Shown here one piece after another: positions 1 through 8,840 of a stretch of 64,000 nt of DNA. Source of the stretch: Thermoguttaceae bacterium (GTDB lineage Bacteria; Planctomycetota; Planctomycetia; Pirellulales; Thermoguttaceae); contig JAFZNK010000244.1 of the NCBI GenBank assembly GCA_017550965.1, positions 1-64,000 on the forward strand, written 5' to 3'. Numbering within the stretch: the first letter of the stretch is position 1; the number at the start of each line of letters is the position of its first letter. Under the pieces are notes generated by a model. That model did no database searches. It saw nothing but the letters and a program-made list of their open reading frames with translations, and was not told where the DNA came from. The translations under genes and the position numbers were made by a program.

Positions 1-779
1 CGGCGCAGGACGCGTTTGAGCATGCCCAGCAGAAAGTCGACGTTGAGCGAGCGTTCGTGCGCTTCGTCGACGATAATAACCTCGTAGCGATTGAAGAACC
101 GATCCGTCTGCGATTCCGCAAGCAATATCCCGTCGGTCATCAACTTGACGTACGTCGATTCGGACGTCTCGTCGGTGAAGCGGATTTTGTACCCGACGCC
201 CTGTCCCAGGGGAACGCCAAGCTCGTCGGCGACGCGTTGCGCGATCGAGCGCGCCGCGATGCGCCGGGGCTGCGTGTGTCCGATCATTCCACGCGCGCCT
301 AATCCGAGTTCCAGACATATTTTAGGAAGCTGCGTCGATTTGCCGCTTCCCGTCTCCCCGCAAACGACGACGACTTGATTCTCGTCGATCAGCTTTTTGA
401 TTTCGTCTTTTCGTTCGAAGATCGGCAATTCGGGGTCGTAGACGAGTTTGGGAATCGCCGCGCGCCTTTTGGCGACTTTTTCAATCGAGACGTCGCAGTC
501 GAGCAGGAGCTCCCGCGCTCGCTTTTTCCAGTCGAGCGTAGTCTGATCGTCGGTTTTCGTTTCGGCGGAACGTTTTTCGTCGTGTTTCGACTCTTCCGAC
601 TTCTTTTGGGCCGACGTCGCTCCATACTCCTGCCAAAGTCGATTCAATCGATTGCGCAGGGGCTCTTTATCGAACAAAAAGACTTGGTCCAACTTGCGTT
701 GCGCTTGTCGAATCAAGTCGTTGGTCGGAAGAGAAGACGGTCGATTTTTCGAACGGCGACGACGGTCGGAAGACGTCAT
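1..779 (-). CDS. hrpA: HrpA-type DEAH ATP-dependent RNA helicase, N-terminal part (cut by window edge)
   Basis: The frame opens at an ATG at 779 and stays open to the left edge, so only the first 259 residues are present. After about 110 charged residues the helicase core begins: Walker [10 protein letters not shown] at 141-149, then TQPRRIAA, then the DEAH box at 238-241 inside [10 protein letters not shown]. This order and the long basic leader fit HrpA, a family that unwinds RNA in mRNA processing or ribosome rescue. It lies 113 nt downstream of proA on the same strand. The rest of the protein, including the C-terminal domains, is outside the window. Family assignment is firm; the exact substrate is unknown. 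Confidence 0.9.
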   Translation of the reverse strand, partial: MTSSDRRRRSKNRPSSLPTNDLIRQAQRKLDQVFLFDKEPLRNRLNRLWQEYGATSAQKKSEESKHDEKRSAETKTDDQTTLDWKKRARELLLDCDVSIEKVAKRRAAIPKLVYDPELPIFERKDEIKKLIDENQVVVVCGETGSGKSTQLPKICLELGLGARGMIGHTQPRRIAARSIAQRVADELGVPLGQGVGYKIRFTDETSESTYVKLMTDGILLAESQTDRFFNRYEVIIVDEAHERSLNVDFLLGMLKRVLR

Positions 780-892
780 GCGAACGGTCCTTGCGAGCGT
801 TTGAAATCAAAGAGGAAGGGCGGGAGCGGCCGAAAGAGAGAACGAACGCGCCGCCGAACCGGGAACTTGTCGGCGACGCGTTTTGAGGAGCG

Positions 893-2164
893 TTATTCTC
901 GAATAGCGCCGTCTCCGTAAACGACGTATTTATAACTGGTAAGCTCGTTGACGCCGCACGGACCGCGGACGTGGAACTTGTCGGTGCTGATCCCAATTTC
1001 GGCGCCAAGTCCAAATTGACCGCCGTCGTGGAGCCGCGTGCTCGAATTGACGGTAATCGCCGCGCTGTCGATCGACGTCGTGAATTTCTTAATCGCCGTA
1101 ACGTCGCGCGAAACAATCGCTTCGGTGTGTCCGGAGCTGTGCTCGTTGATATGCTCGATCGCTTCGTCGATCGAGTCGACGACTTTTACGGAGATGATCG
1201 CCGCAAGATATTCGGCGTAGTAGTCGTCTTCGGTCGCGGGCTTGACGTCGACTTCGGGGGAAAGCGCGCGCGTCGCCGCGTCGCCGCGAATTTCGACGCC
1301 CTTGTCCGCAAGCGCTTTGAGCAGACGCGGAATCGCCTCGCGCGCGATATTCGAATGAACGACGAGCGATTCGGCGGTGTTGCACGTGCCCAAACGCTGA
1401 CATTTCGAATTGAGCAGGACCTTTTCGGCGACGTCAAGGTTGGCGAATTCGTCGATATAGACGTGGCAGTTGCCGGCGAAGTGCTTGATTACCGGCATGC
1501 GCGCCTCTTGCGTAACGCGCGTGATGAGCGACGCGCCCCCGCGCGGAATCGCGACGTCGATATATTCCGGCAAATGCAGGAATTCGTCGACGGCGTCGCG
1601 GTCGGTCGTTTCGAGAAGTTGGGCCGCGTGTTCGGGAATTCCGACTTCGCGCGCCGCGTCCGCCAGGACTTTGCCGAGAACGACGTTCGAATGAAACGCC
1701 TCTTTGCCGCCGCGTAGCACGACCGCGTTGCCGCTCTTGACGCAGATGGCCGCCGCGTCGGTCGTTACGTTCGGACGCGATTCGTAGGTGAAGAAGACGA
1801 CGCCGATGGGCGTGCGCACTTTTTGAACTTCCAGCCCGTTGGGTCGGATCGTCGACCCGATCGTCGTTCCAATCGGATCGGGAAACGCCGCGATTTCGCG
1901 AAGCGCTTTGGCCATTTCCGCAAGCGTTTTCTCCGAGAGCGTCAAACGGTCGATCATCGACGCTTTCAAACCGGCGTCGTTAGCGGCCTGAAGGTCCTTG
2001 GCGTTTTCCGCGAGGATTTCGTCTTTTCGTTCGACGAGTTTGTCGGCGCAGACGTTAAGCCATTCGTTTTTCTTCGCGCCCGAGACGGCCGCAAGCGCGC
2101 GCGAGGCTTTTTTCGCCTTTTGCGCGACGTCGAGACAATATTCGTGTAAATTAAATTCGGACAT
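893..2164 (-). CDS. proA: Gamma-glutamyl phosphate reductase (glutamate-5-semialdehyde dehydrogenase)
   Basis: Catalyses the NADPH-dependent reduction of gamma-glutamyl phosphate to glutamate-5-semialdehyde, the second step of proline synthesis, in the cytosol. From the ATG at 2164 the protein is 423 aa, the usual ProA length, and starts MSEFNLHEY. The active-site cysteine lies in RLGTCNTAE at about residue 261, and the ESRPNVT segment of the cofactor domain is present. A GTG at 2197 in the same frame would overlap the stop of the upstream rdgB-like gene (GTGA) and add 11 residues; neither start has a clear Shine-Dalgarno sequence, and 2164 is preferred by family alignment from memory. proB is not adjacent. 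Confidence 0.95.
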   Translation of the reverse strand: MSEFNLHEYCLDVAQKAKKASRALAAVSGAKKNEWLNVCADKLVERKDEILAENAKDLQAANDAGLKASMIDRLTLSEKTLAEMAKALREIAAFPDPIGTTIGSTIRPNGLEVQKVRTPIGVVFFTYESRPNVTTDAAAICVKSGNAVVLRGGKEAFHSNVVLGKVLADAAREVGIPEHAAQLLETTDRDAVDEFLHLPEYIDVAIPRGGASLITRVTQEARMPVIKHFAGNCHVYIDEFANLDVAEKVLLNSKCQRLGTCNTAESLVVHSNIAREAIPRLLKALADKGVEIRGDAATRALSPEVDVKPATEDDYYAEYLAAIISVKVVDSIDEAIEHINEHSSGHTEAIVSRDVTAIKKFTTSIDSAAITVNSSTRLHDGGQFGLGAEIGISTDKFHVRGPCGVNELTSYKYVVYGDGAIRE

Positions 2165-2193
2165 GATATCAACAATAAGCGGTTGCGCCCGAC

Positions 2194-2856
2194 TCACTTT
2201 TGCGAAGAAGTCGAGCGAGTGAATTGTTTTAACGGCAATCTTTTGTCTTTGACTAAGTCAACGAGGTACGGTACGAGTATTTTCGTCGCTTTGGCGCGAT
2301 GACTGATCTGCGCTTTAACTTCCGCGGGAAGCATGCCGAACGTCGTTTCGTAGCCGAGCGGCTGAAACATCGGATCGTACCCGAACCCGCCGGAGCCGAG
2401 CTCCTGAAACAGGATATGGCCGGGGCATATTTCCTCCGCTTCGAACACGACTTCGCCTTCGGAATTGGCGAGAACCATGTGGCACGTATAATGCGCCGTT
2501 CGTTGGTCGAACGGAACCCCTTCGAGCTTTTCGAGCAGAAGCTGATTGTTGCGCTTGTCGTCGCAACGATTGACGCAGGCGAATCTTGCGGAATAGACGC
2601 CGGGCGCGCCGTCGAGGTAGTCGACGCAAATTCCGGAATCTTCCGCAAGGGTCCATTCGCGCAAATGTTTGGCTTGTTCGCACGCCTTTTTGCGCGCGTT
2701 CTGGCCGAACGTCGCGCCGTCTTCCGCGACGTCGATCGCGTCGGGAAATTCGGCGAGCGAGATCATTCGAACGCCGGTCGGCTCGACGATCTTCGCCATT
2801 TCTTTGACTTTGTTTTTATTGCCGGTGGCAAAAACGACATAAGGTTGTTTAGACAT
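2194..2856 (-). CDS. rdgB: RdgB/HAM1 family non-canonical purine NTP pyrophosphatase
   Basis: Hydrolyses ITP, dITP and XTP to the monophosphates and so keeps deaminated purines out of DNA and RNA. The 220-aa protein has the family N-terminal motif ATGNKNKVKEM, the FGQNARKKA and AEDSG segments, GFGYDPMF and the late SHRAKA. The frame is open upstream to 3105, but homology starts at MSKQPYVVFATGNK (2856), so the longer start is rejected. The C-terminal tail after the conserved core is short and serine-rich. Its stop overlaps the alternative proA start, suggesting translation coupling. It is separated from the S46 peptidase gene by 73 nt that contain a hairpin. Confidence 0.93.
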   Translation of the reverse strand: MSKQPYVVFATGNKNKVKEMAKIVEPTGVRMISLAEFPDAIDVAEDGATFGQNARKKACEQAKHLREWTLAEDSGICVDYLDGAPGVYSARFACVNRCDDKRNNQLLLEKLEGVPFDQRTAHYTCHMVLANSEGEVVFEAEEICPGHILFQELGSGGFGYDPMFQPLGYETTFGMLPAEVKAQISHRAKATKILVPYLVDLVKDKRLPLKQFTRSTSSQK

Positions 2857-2890
2857 TGAAAACGCCGTGTGTTCCAAGTTGGAAAAGGAG

Positions 2891-2918
2891 CGCGAACGGC
2901 CTCGATCGACCGTTCGCG
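2891..2918 (-). terminator. Rho-independent terminator after the S46 peptidase gene
   Basis: A perfect 9-bp stem, CGCGAACGG at 2891-2899 with CCGTTCGCG at 2910-2918, sits 11 nt past the S46 stop. Read on the minus strand it is followed by CTCCTTTTCC, a short T-rich tract. It would separate the peptidase transcript from rdgB-proA. Confidence 0.65.
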
Positions 2919-2929
2919 CGAGAATCGCG

Positions 2930-5068
2930 TTACTTGCCGAGTTCGTCGGCGAGTTGCGGGAGCTGATAGACGTCGCGGACGACGTCGCGAATCGCTTGCG
3001 AATGAACGAGCACCGCGCGCATCTGAACGTCTTCAAAGGCGAAGTTGCCGATGAGCGAGTAGACGTTGCCGTCGAAAATAAGCCCGATGATTTCGCCGTT
3101 TGCATTGACCGCCGGGCTGCCCGAGTTGCCGCCGATGATGTCGTTGGTGGAGACGAAGTTCAGGAGCGACTCCTTGGGAGCGCGTCCTTCGGCTTCCGCG
3201 TCGCGCCACGACTGAGCGAGATCGTACGGATCTTCGTAGTTGTGTTCGGCGGCGTGGTCGTAAGCGCCCTGGACGTTGGTCGCGTAGGGATATTGAACCC
3301 CTTCGTCGTTCGGATAGCCGCACGCTTTGCCGTAGGAGAGGCGGAGCGTGAACGTCGCGTCCGGATAGACGTCGGTTCCGTAGACGGCGAAGCGCGCCTT
3401 GGCGATTTTCGTATATTCCTGACGCTTGACTTCTTCGACTCTCTTATTGACGTCGCGCAGGTCGGCGCAAATCGGCTCGATCGCGAGCGCGATTTGGATC
3501 GCGGGGTCGGTCGACGCTTTGAGCGCGTCAAGTCCGCCGTCGAGAAGCGGTTCGACGTATTCTTTGTTATAAACTTGCGATTCTTTGAGAATCTGCAGCG
3601 CGCGCGCTTTGGGAGAAAGTCCGCCGTAAATCAAGTTGAAATCGTCTTGTTTAATCGTAACGTTTCCGAGCGCGCGTCCCCCTTCGACCGGACGCGAGAG
3701 TTCGTAAAGCATGCTGAGCGAATCGCTTAATTTCATCATGACGATATCGTCGTACGCTTCGCCGTATCCGCCGAGGAGTTCGTTTTTGCGCGCCTGAAGT
3801 TCGTCGCCTTTGAAATTGTCTTTGCGTTCTTCTTCGGGCTTGGCCGTTTCGAGCGCGTAGCGAACGATCGCGCGGCCGCGTTTGACGTGCGAGCAGCCGA
3901 AGAACGCTTCGTTGGCTTCGAGCAGGTCGTAAGCGAGGTACAGACCCGACCATTCGTTTACGGCTTTGGCGATATTCTCCCACGGATCGCCCTGTTCGAA
4001 ATCGATCACGCCGCGTTCTTTGGCGAGTTGACGCAGTTCGTTTTCCGCGTCGATTTTCGGTTGCATCAGGTTGGCGGATTGCAGACCCTGCAAAATGCCG
4101 CCCCTGTTTTTACGCGAGTTCTGAATTCCAAACAGATCGGTTCCGATACGGCGCGCGTTTTCGGCGCTCGTCGATTTGAAGATCGTGTACGCGTTTTCGC
4201 GGCGTCGGTATTTTTCCATCATGTGCGGATAGTAGACGTCGCGCTGATATTCCAGGTCGGCGATAGTGTTGTAGCGGTTCGTTCGCGCCGGATGTCCGGA
4301 AACGAGCGTCAGATCGCCGTCCATCGCGCCCTTTTCGCTCCACTTCAAATAGTGTTTCGGGCGATAAGGCTGATCGTTTTCGTAGGCGCGGAAGAAGGTG
4401 ACGTCGAGGTTGTAGCGGGGATACTCGAAATTGTCCGGATCGCCGCCGAAGAACCCGACGCTCTCCTCGGGCGTGAAGACCAGGCGAACGTCGTTGAATT
4501 CCTTGTAGCAGTAGAGGTGATAAAGTCCGCCCTGATAGAGCGTGACGACCGTGCATTTTAAGCCTTTTTCGGCGCTCGCGTCTTTTTCGATCTTCTTAAT
4601 GCATTCGGCGCGGGCGGACGCGGACTCTTCTTCGTTCGTCGCGTTGGCGGACGCCGCTTCCACCTGTTCGGTTACGTCGACGATTTCTTCAAGGCACAGG
4701 AGCTGAAGGCCGGGGCACTTGAGTTCGTCTTCGTATTTTTCCGCTTTAAATCCCTTTTCGACAAGATTGTTCTCTTTTGTGCTCAGGGACGTTACGGTGC
4801 GCAGACCGACGTGGTGGTTCGTCATGATCAGCCCGTTGGAAGACACAAACGACGCGCTTCCGTACGACGCGAATCGCAAACTCGATTTTTGGAGGTTTTC
4901 GAGCAGTTCCGGAGAAAGCTCGACTCCGTATTTTTCCTGAATTTGCTTGAGAGGGGGATTAGAATAGAGCCACATGCCCTCGTCGGCTCGAAGAGCGTTC
5001 GAACCGGCGAACAGCGCGGTTAAAGCGACGAGCGCGACAAGCGCCGCGCAGGCGTGTTGTTTGGTCAT
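2930..5068 (-). CDS. Secreted S46 family dipeptidyl peptidase (DPP7-like)
   Basis: A serine exopeptidase that removes dipeptides from the N-termini of oligopeptides outside the cytoplasmic membrane. The ATG at 5068 is preceded by GAAAGG and gives 712 aa, the usual S46 length, with a signal peptide over about residues 1-28. Catalytic histidine lies in TNHHVG (about 84-86), the aspartate region in DNFEYPRYNLD, and the serine in GNSGSP (about 649). Eighteen residues after the serine the sequence reads FDG; in known enzymes glycine here marks DPP7 (hydrophobic P1) and arginine marks DPP11 (Asp/Glu P1). That predicts DPP7-type specificity. Upstream in-frame ATG at 5089 is less likely because it lacks a ribosome site. 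Confidence 0.93.
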   Translation of the reverse strand: MTKQHACAALVALVALTALFAGSNALRADEGMWLYSNPPLKQIQEKYGVELSPELLENLQKSSLRFASYGSASFVSSNGLIMTNHHVGLRTVTSLSTKENNLVEKGFKAEKYEDELKCPGLQLLCLEEIVDVTEQVEAASANATNEEESASARAECIKKIEKDASAEKGLKCTVVTLYQGGLYHLYCYKEFNDVRLVFTPEESVGFFGGDPDNFEYPRYNLDVTFFRAYENDQPYRPKHYLKWSEKGAMDGDLTLVSGHPARTNRYNTIADLEYQRDVYYPHMMEKYRRRENAYTIFKSTSAENARRIGTDLFGIQNSRKNRGGILQGLQSANLMQPKIDAENELRQLAKERGVIDFEQGDPWENIAKAVNEWSGLYLAYDLLEANEAFFGCSHVKRGRAIVRYALETAKPEEERKDNFKGDELQARKNELLGGYGEAYDDIVMMKLSDSLSMLYELSRPVEGGRALGNVTIKQDDFNLIYGGLSPKARALQILKESQVYNKEYVEPLLDGGLDALKASTDPAIQIALAIEPICADLRDVNKRVEEVKRQEYTKIAKARFAVYGTDVYPDATFTLRLSYGKACGYPNDEGVQYPYATNVQGAYDHAAEHNYEDPYDLAQSWRDAEAEGRAPKESLLNFVSTNDIIGGNSGSPAVNANGEIIGLIFDGNVYSLIGNFAFEDVQMRAVLVHSQAIRDVVRDVYQLPQLADELGK

Positions 5069-5174
5069 ATTAAAGCCTTTCGCAATCACGATAAGTCTTG
5101 ACTGTGGTTAAGTCGCGCCGCCTGTATCGAAACCGATTCGACGGCAAACGGCGCCGACAATCAAAATTCTACGG

Positions 5175-8100
5175 TTAAATTTGCTCGAGTAAATCGGGTT
5201 TTTTCGAATAAACGAGCGTTTCTTCCACGCTCGACGCGTCGACGGCGCGGCACGTCGCAATAAGTCGCTCGATCAATTCCTCGAGTTCCGCGCGCCACTG
5301 GAGCGGCGAACAGTCTTTCGGCTCGAGCGGAACAAACTCTTCCAGAAGGAGAATCAGGCGAAGCAGGTGTCTGAAAACGACGCCTTCCTGTTTTTGTAAA
5401 TTCTTCGACAGAATATACTTGTTGAAATCTCCCTTGAAATCGTCGACGATTTCGCCCGCCGCCCATACGGGCGTTATGCGCGTCGACACGCCCGGATACT
5501 GGTAGTTGAACAGTCGGCGGAGTTTTTCCGCGAAACAGATCAGGTAGACTTCGGGCTCCTCGTAAAAAACGCCCGAGCGGCGGCGTTCCCAATATTGGCG
5601 CTGTTCCTCCTCGGTGCGGGGAACAAGTTCGTTGAGCGACGCGAGCCCTAATTGCAGAAGCTGTTTGTCGAGCCTCGCTTCGGCGAGCGCGCCGGGGGGC
5701 AGCTCTTTGAATCCCGGAACGCGCAAATGTCTTGCGACCGTCGCCGGCGTTTCCAAAAGGCTCTCAAACGCCTGAATACGCTCCCGACGGTCCGCGAGTC
5801 CAAGTTGTTCGAGAAGGAACGCCCCGTAGATTGGATTGACGCCGCGCAGGCTCGTGAGCGTTTTGAGTTTGGGCGTCGGATACGCTCGCGCCGCCTTATA
5901 CGACGCCGCGAGCTGATCGCGAATCTCTTCGCGCAAGGCGTTGACGTCGAACTTCTTTTCTTCCTGTTCCGGCTCGTCCGGAGCGTCTGAAGATCCTCCG
6001 AACGTAAGCGCCGGTCTTTCGACAGGTTCGGGCTCGCCTTTTTCTTCTTTTGGCTCGTCGGGAATCTCGGAGTTGTTCTCAAACGCCTCGAGATCGAACA
6101 GGTCTCCGCCGCCGAAGAAATCGAATCCTTCGGGAACTTCCATGCCTTCGGGGAGTTTCCACTCGGGCGCGGGCGTCGGTTCGTCGATCCTTGCCTTTTC
6201 GCGCTCGTAAACCGCCGGATCGTATTGTTCGTCGGGCGAAACGTCGTTAAGAATCGAATCGTCGAACAGCCCCGCGCCGAACGGTTGAGAGCGGCGCGCT
6301 TTCTCTTTGAGTTCGCGGCGACGCGCCAGAAGCGCGGCGGTCGCTTCCGCCGTCGGGGGGATTCCGTACGACGCCGGATTGGGCGCAAGCCTGATAAATC
6401 CGCCGCGCCAGAGGGTCAGAAACATTTGGTCGAGCGAACGTTGCGCCGCTTCGAGGCGTTTTTGCCCCATGAGGCGGCGTCCGACGAGCGTTCGGATCGG
6501 CTTGACGTCCGAATTCGCTTCGATCATATGCGCGAGCAGGCGCCAGGGCGTCGGGCCGCGCGACGTCAACTTGCCGGGCGCGCCGTTAATTAGGCAGTTG
6601 AATTGCGCTTCCGACCAATATTGTTCGTTGGTTCTGCGCTTGGGCAGCTTCTTTTTGAGTTTTTTCTTTTCCTCGCGCATTTTGGGGTCTTTGACGTCTT
6701 CGGGGATGGAGTTGTATTTCTCCATTGCGCGCGCGATTTTGACGTCGTCTTCGTGCGCGAGCGCGAAGACGTAGCCCTGGGAGTCGTATTGAGGACGCCC
6801 CGCGCGACCGAACATCTGGTGCGCGGCGCTCGATTCGACGAGTCGTTTGTCCCCCGACGGCCCTTTCAACAACGTCGGCAACACGACCGAGCGCGCCGGA
6901 AGATTAATTCCCGCCGCGAGCGTTTCGGTGCAGACGCAGAATGAAAGAAGTTTCTTCTGAAAGAGCGCTTCGACGATTCGACGGTATTTTGGAAGAATCC
7001 CCGCGTGGTGAACGCCGATTCCGCGAACGAGAAACGTGCGAAGTTTCGGCCCCGCGCCCTGGGACATGTCGTATTGTTTGAGCTCTTCGGAAACAAGACG
7101 CTGGCGCTCGGCGTCGACGACGTTCTTTCCTTTGAGCGTTTCGGCGATCGACCAGCATTCGTCGCGATTAAAGCAAAAGACGAGCGCGGGAATAAGCCGT
7201 TCTTCTTCGGTTCCGACGCACATCGCTTCGAGTTGTTCGGTCAGGAGCCGATCGCCGACCCATTCGTAGACGAGCGGCACTTTTCGTTCGTTCGTCTGGA
7301 CGATATCGAGGCGCCGATTGGCGGTGGCGCGCAGCCACGAGGCGAATTCCGTCGCGTTGCCGACGGTCGCGGAGATGAGAAGCGTTCGGACGTGCGGAGG
7401 GAGGAGACCGAGCGTGAATTCCCAGACGACGCCGCGCTCGGGGTCGGCGAATTGATGGAATTCGTCCATGACGACGACCGACACGTCGTCGAACGAGAAA
7501 TGCGCGTTGGAAATACCGATATTTTCGTCTTCGTCGAAATCTTCCGGATTGACGGGAACGACGGGCAGGACGGGCTTGGGAGGCTCTTTGTCGTCCTGAA
7601 ACGCCGGTTTGTTTTTATCTCGTTCAAGCTCCTGCCACGAGATCGCGACGGAGCGCTTGGCGTTGAGCGACGCGGCGGTGATCGCGGGCTTTTCTTCGGT
7701 CGTCGCGTCGGCGGCGCCGACAAGAGGATTCGACGCGTCGATTGGAGCGTCTTTGCCGGAGAAGCGTTCGAACGCGTCGGACGAGAGCAGACGATTGAAG
7801 AGAATTTCCGCAACGACGACGAGAATTTTAGCGTCGACGTTTTCGCGCCGGTTGCCGGTGATCAGCCCGACGTCGGAGCGATCAAATCCCCAGCGTTCGA
7901 CCGTGCGTTGAAGCTCGGCGTATTTTTGTTCGGTCAGCGCGATGAGCGGGGTGGTGTAGTAGGCGCGTTTGCCGGTTTTAAGCGCCTCGTAGAGCCCGGC
8001 CTCGGCGATAAGCGTCTTGCCCATGCCGGTCGGCGCGCAGACGAGAACGCCCTGGTCCGATTCAAACCATTTGAGAATCGCCTGTTCCTGGAACGGGTAG

Positions 8101-8192
8101 GGTTCGTAAGGAAGTTGGTCGAGGTATTCGATCGCGAGCTCTTCGCGCGATATTGCGTCCTCTTGAGAAAAGGAGTCGTCGTTCGATTGCAT
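5175..8192 (-). CDS. Ski2-like DEAD/DEAH superfamily 2 RNA/DNA helicase
   Basis: A 1005-aa superfamily 2 helicase. The start at 8192 has GGCAGG upstream; an in-frame ATG at 8252 adds 20 residues without homology. Walker A is APTGMGKT (53-60), motif II is DEFH (243-246), followed by SAT, then HHAGILPKYRRIVEALF and QMFGRAGRP (motif VI), the arrangement of Ski2/Hel308-like enzymes. About 90 residues rich in Pro, Asp, Glu and Lys are inserted before motif II. The C-terminal third holds an acidic proline-rich linker and a helical domain ending near a region with KNLQKQEGVVFRHLLRL, reminiscent of the DSHCT domain of Ski2/Mtr4 proteins. The substrate is not evident from context. Confidence 0.88.
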   Translation of the reverse strand: MQSNDDSFSQEDAISREELAIEYLDQLPYEPYPFQEQAILKWFESDQGVLVCAPTGMGKTLIAEAGLYEALKTGKRAYYTTPLIALTEQKYAELQRTVERWGFDRSDVGLITGNRRENVDAKILVVVAEILFNRLLSSDAFERFSGKDAPIDASNPLVGAADATTEEKPAITAASLNAKRSVAISWQELERDKNKPAFQDDKEPPKPVLPVVPVNPEDFDEDENIGISNAHFSFDDVSVVVMDEFHQFADPERGVVWEFTLGLLPPHVRTLLISATVGNATEFASWLRATANRRLDIVQTNERKVPLVYEWVGDRLLTEQLEAMCVGTEEERLIPALVFCFNRDECWSIAETLKGKNVVDAERQRLVSEELKQYDMSQGAGPKLRTFLVRGIGVHHAGILPKYRRIVEALFQKKLLSFCVCTETLAAGINLPARSVVLPTLLKGPSGDKRLVESSAAHQMFGRAGRPQYDSQGYVFALAHEDDVKIARAMEKYNSIPEDVKDPKMREEKKKLKKKLPKRRTNEQYWSEAQFNCLINGAPGKLTSRGPTPWRLLAHMIEANSDVKPIRTLVGRRLMGQKRLEAAQRSLDQMFLTLWRGGFIRLAPNPASYGIPPTAEATAALLARRRELKEKARRSQPFGAGLFDDSILNDVSPDEQYDPAVYEREKARIDEPTPAPEWKLPEGMEVPEGFDFFGGGDLFDLEAFENNSEIPDEPKEEKGEPEPVERPALTFGGSSDAPDEPEQEEKKFDVNALREEIRDQLAASYKAARAYPTPKLKTLTSLRGVNPIYGAFLLEQLGLADRRERIQAFESLLETPATVARHLRVPGFKELPPGALAEARLDKQLLQLGLASLNELVPRTEEEQRQYWERRRSGVFYEEPEVYLICFAEKLRRLFNYQYPGVSTRITPVWAAGEIVDDFKGDFNKYILSKNLQKQEGVVFRHLLRLILLLEEFVPLEPKDCSPLQWRAELEELIERLIATCRAVDASSVEETLVYSKKPDLLEQI

Positions 8193-8333
8193 GGTCGACC
8201 TGCCGGTTGAAAAAACGCTCTTGTGATTTTTGCCGTCCGTTGGTTTTAACAAGTCGAACAGACCGAAAAATCAGGAGCCCGCAGACCTAAAAAAACTCCC
8301 CTTTATCTTATCTTTTACCGCGTCCCCGTCAAG

Positions 8334-8353
8334 CCGGGGATGTAAATCCCCGG
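8334..8353. repeat. REP-like palindrome CCGGGGAT/ATCCCCGG
   Basis: An 8-bp perfect stem (8334-8341 with 8346-8353) within the context AAGCC-stem-GGA followed by TGGCG. The same architecture, AAGCCGTGGATnnnnATCCACGGA, recurs in the clusters at 8634-8813 and 15135-15433, so it looks like one member of a family of dispersed palindromes. Confidence 0.6.
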
Positions 8354-8512
8354 ATGGCGACGTTTAACGCTACGGTCCGACTGCGGACTCGGCTCTCCGC
8401 GCTTTGCGCGAGACGCTTGCCGTTAATCAACGCCATGCCAGACCGCACGACTCTCAAACAACGCAACGCATTGACTTCAGTTCGCAAGCCGCCTTCTAAA
8501 GGACGAAGGGGC

Positions 8513-8624
8513 CTTGTGCCCCGTAGTCCGGCGGCGGGTTGTACAATATCAACCGTCAACACAGTATTCTTGTGCCCCGTAGTCCGGCGGCGGGTAGTGC
8601 AATATCAACCGTCAACACAGTATT
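8513..8624. repeat. Tandem duplication of a 56-bp non-coding unit
   Basis: Unit 1 is 8513-8568 and unit 2 is 8569-8624; they differ at two positions. The unit contains GTAGTCCGGCGGCGGG and ATATCAACCGTCAAC. A third, more diverged copy lies in inverted orientation at 15157-15212 on the other side of the hsd operon. Only two copies without spacers, so this is not CRISPR. Confidence 0.9.
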
Positions 8625-8633
8625 CCTCAACAA

Positions 8634-8813
8634 GGCGACGCCCAAACGCACGATTCCCAAATCAACGCGACGCTAAACCGCAACCCCATCCGTGGATTGA
8701 CGTCCACGGCTTGTGGCGACGCCAAATCGCACGATTCCCAAATCAACGCGACGCCCAACCGCAACCCCATCCGTGGATTGACGTCCACGGCTTGTGGCGA
8801 CGCCAAACCGCAA
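8634..8813. repeat. Tandem 81-bp repeats with internal palindrome (2.2 copies)
   Basis: Copy 1 is 8634-8714, copy 2 is 8715-8795, and a third truncated copy follows to about 8813. Each has CACGATTCCCAAATCAACGC and the palindrome TCCGTGGATTGACGTCCACGG. Related units occur in reverse orientation at 15304-15433. There is no convincing gene in the 8253-8840 interval; frames that cross it are products of the repeats. Confidence 0.9.
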
Positions 8814-8840
8814 AGGTGGTTGCGACTGTCCCGACGTCGT

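Noticed and set aside
2857-3105. 83-residue N-terminal extension of the RdgB-like protein
   Set aside because: Ser/Arg-rich sequence that overlaps the end of the S46 gene and a terminator; homology starts at 2856.
8513-8813. Possible CRISPR array
   Set aside because: Only two head-to-tail copies of each unit, no unique spacers and units of 56 and 81 bp.
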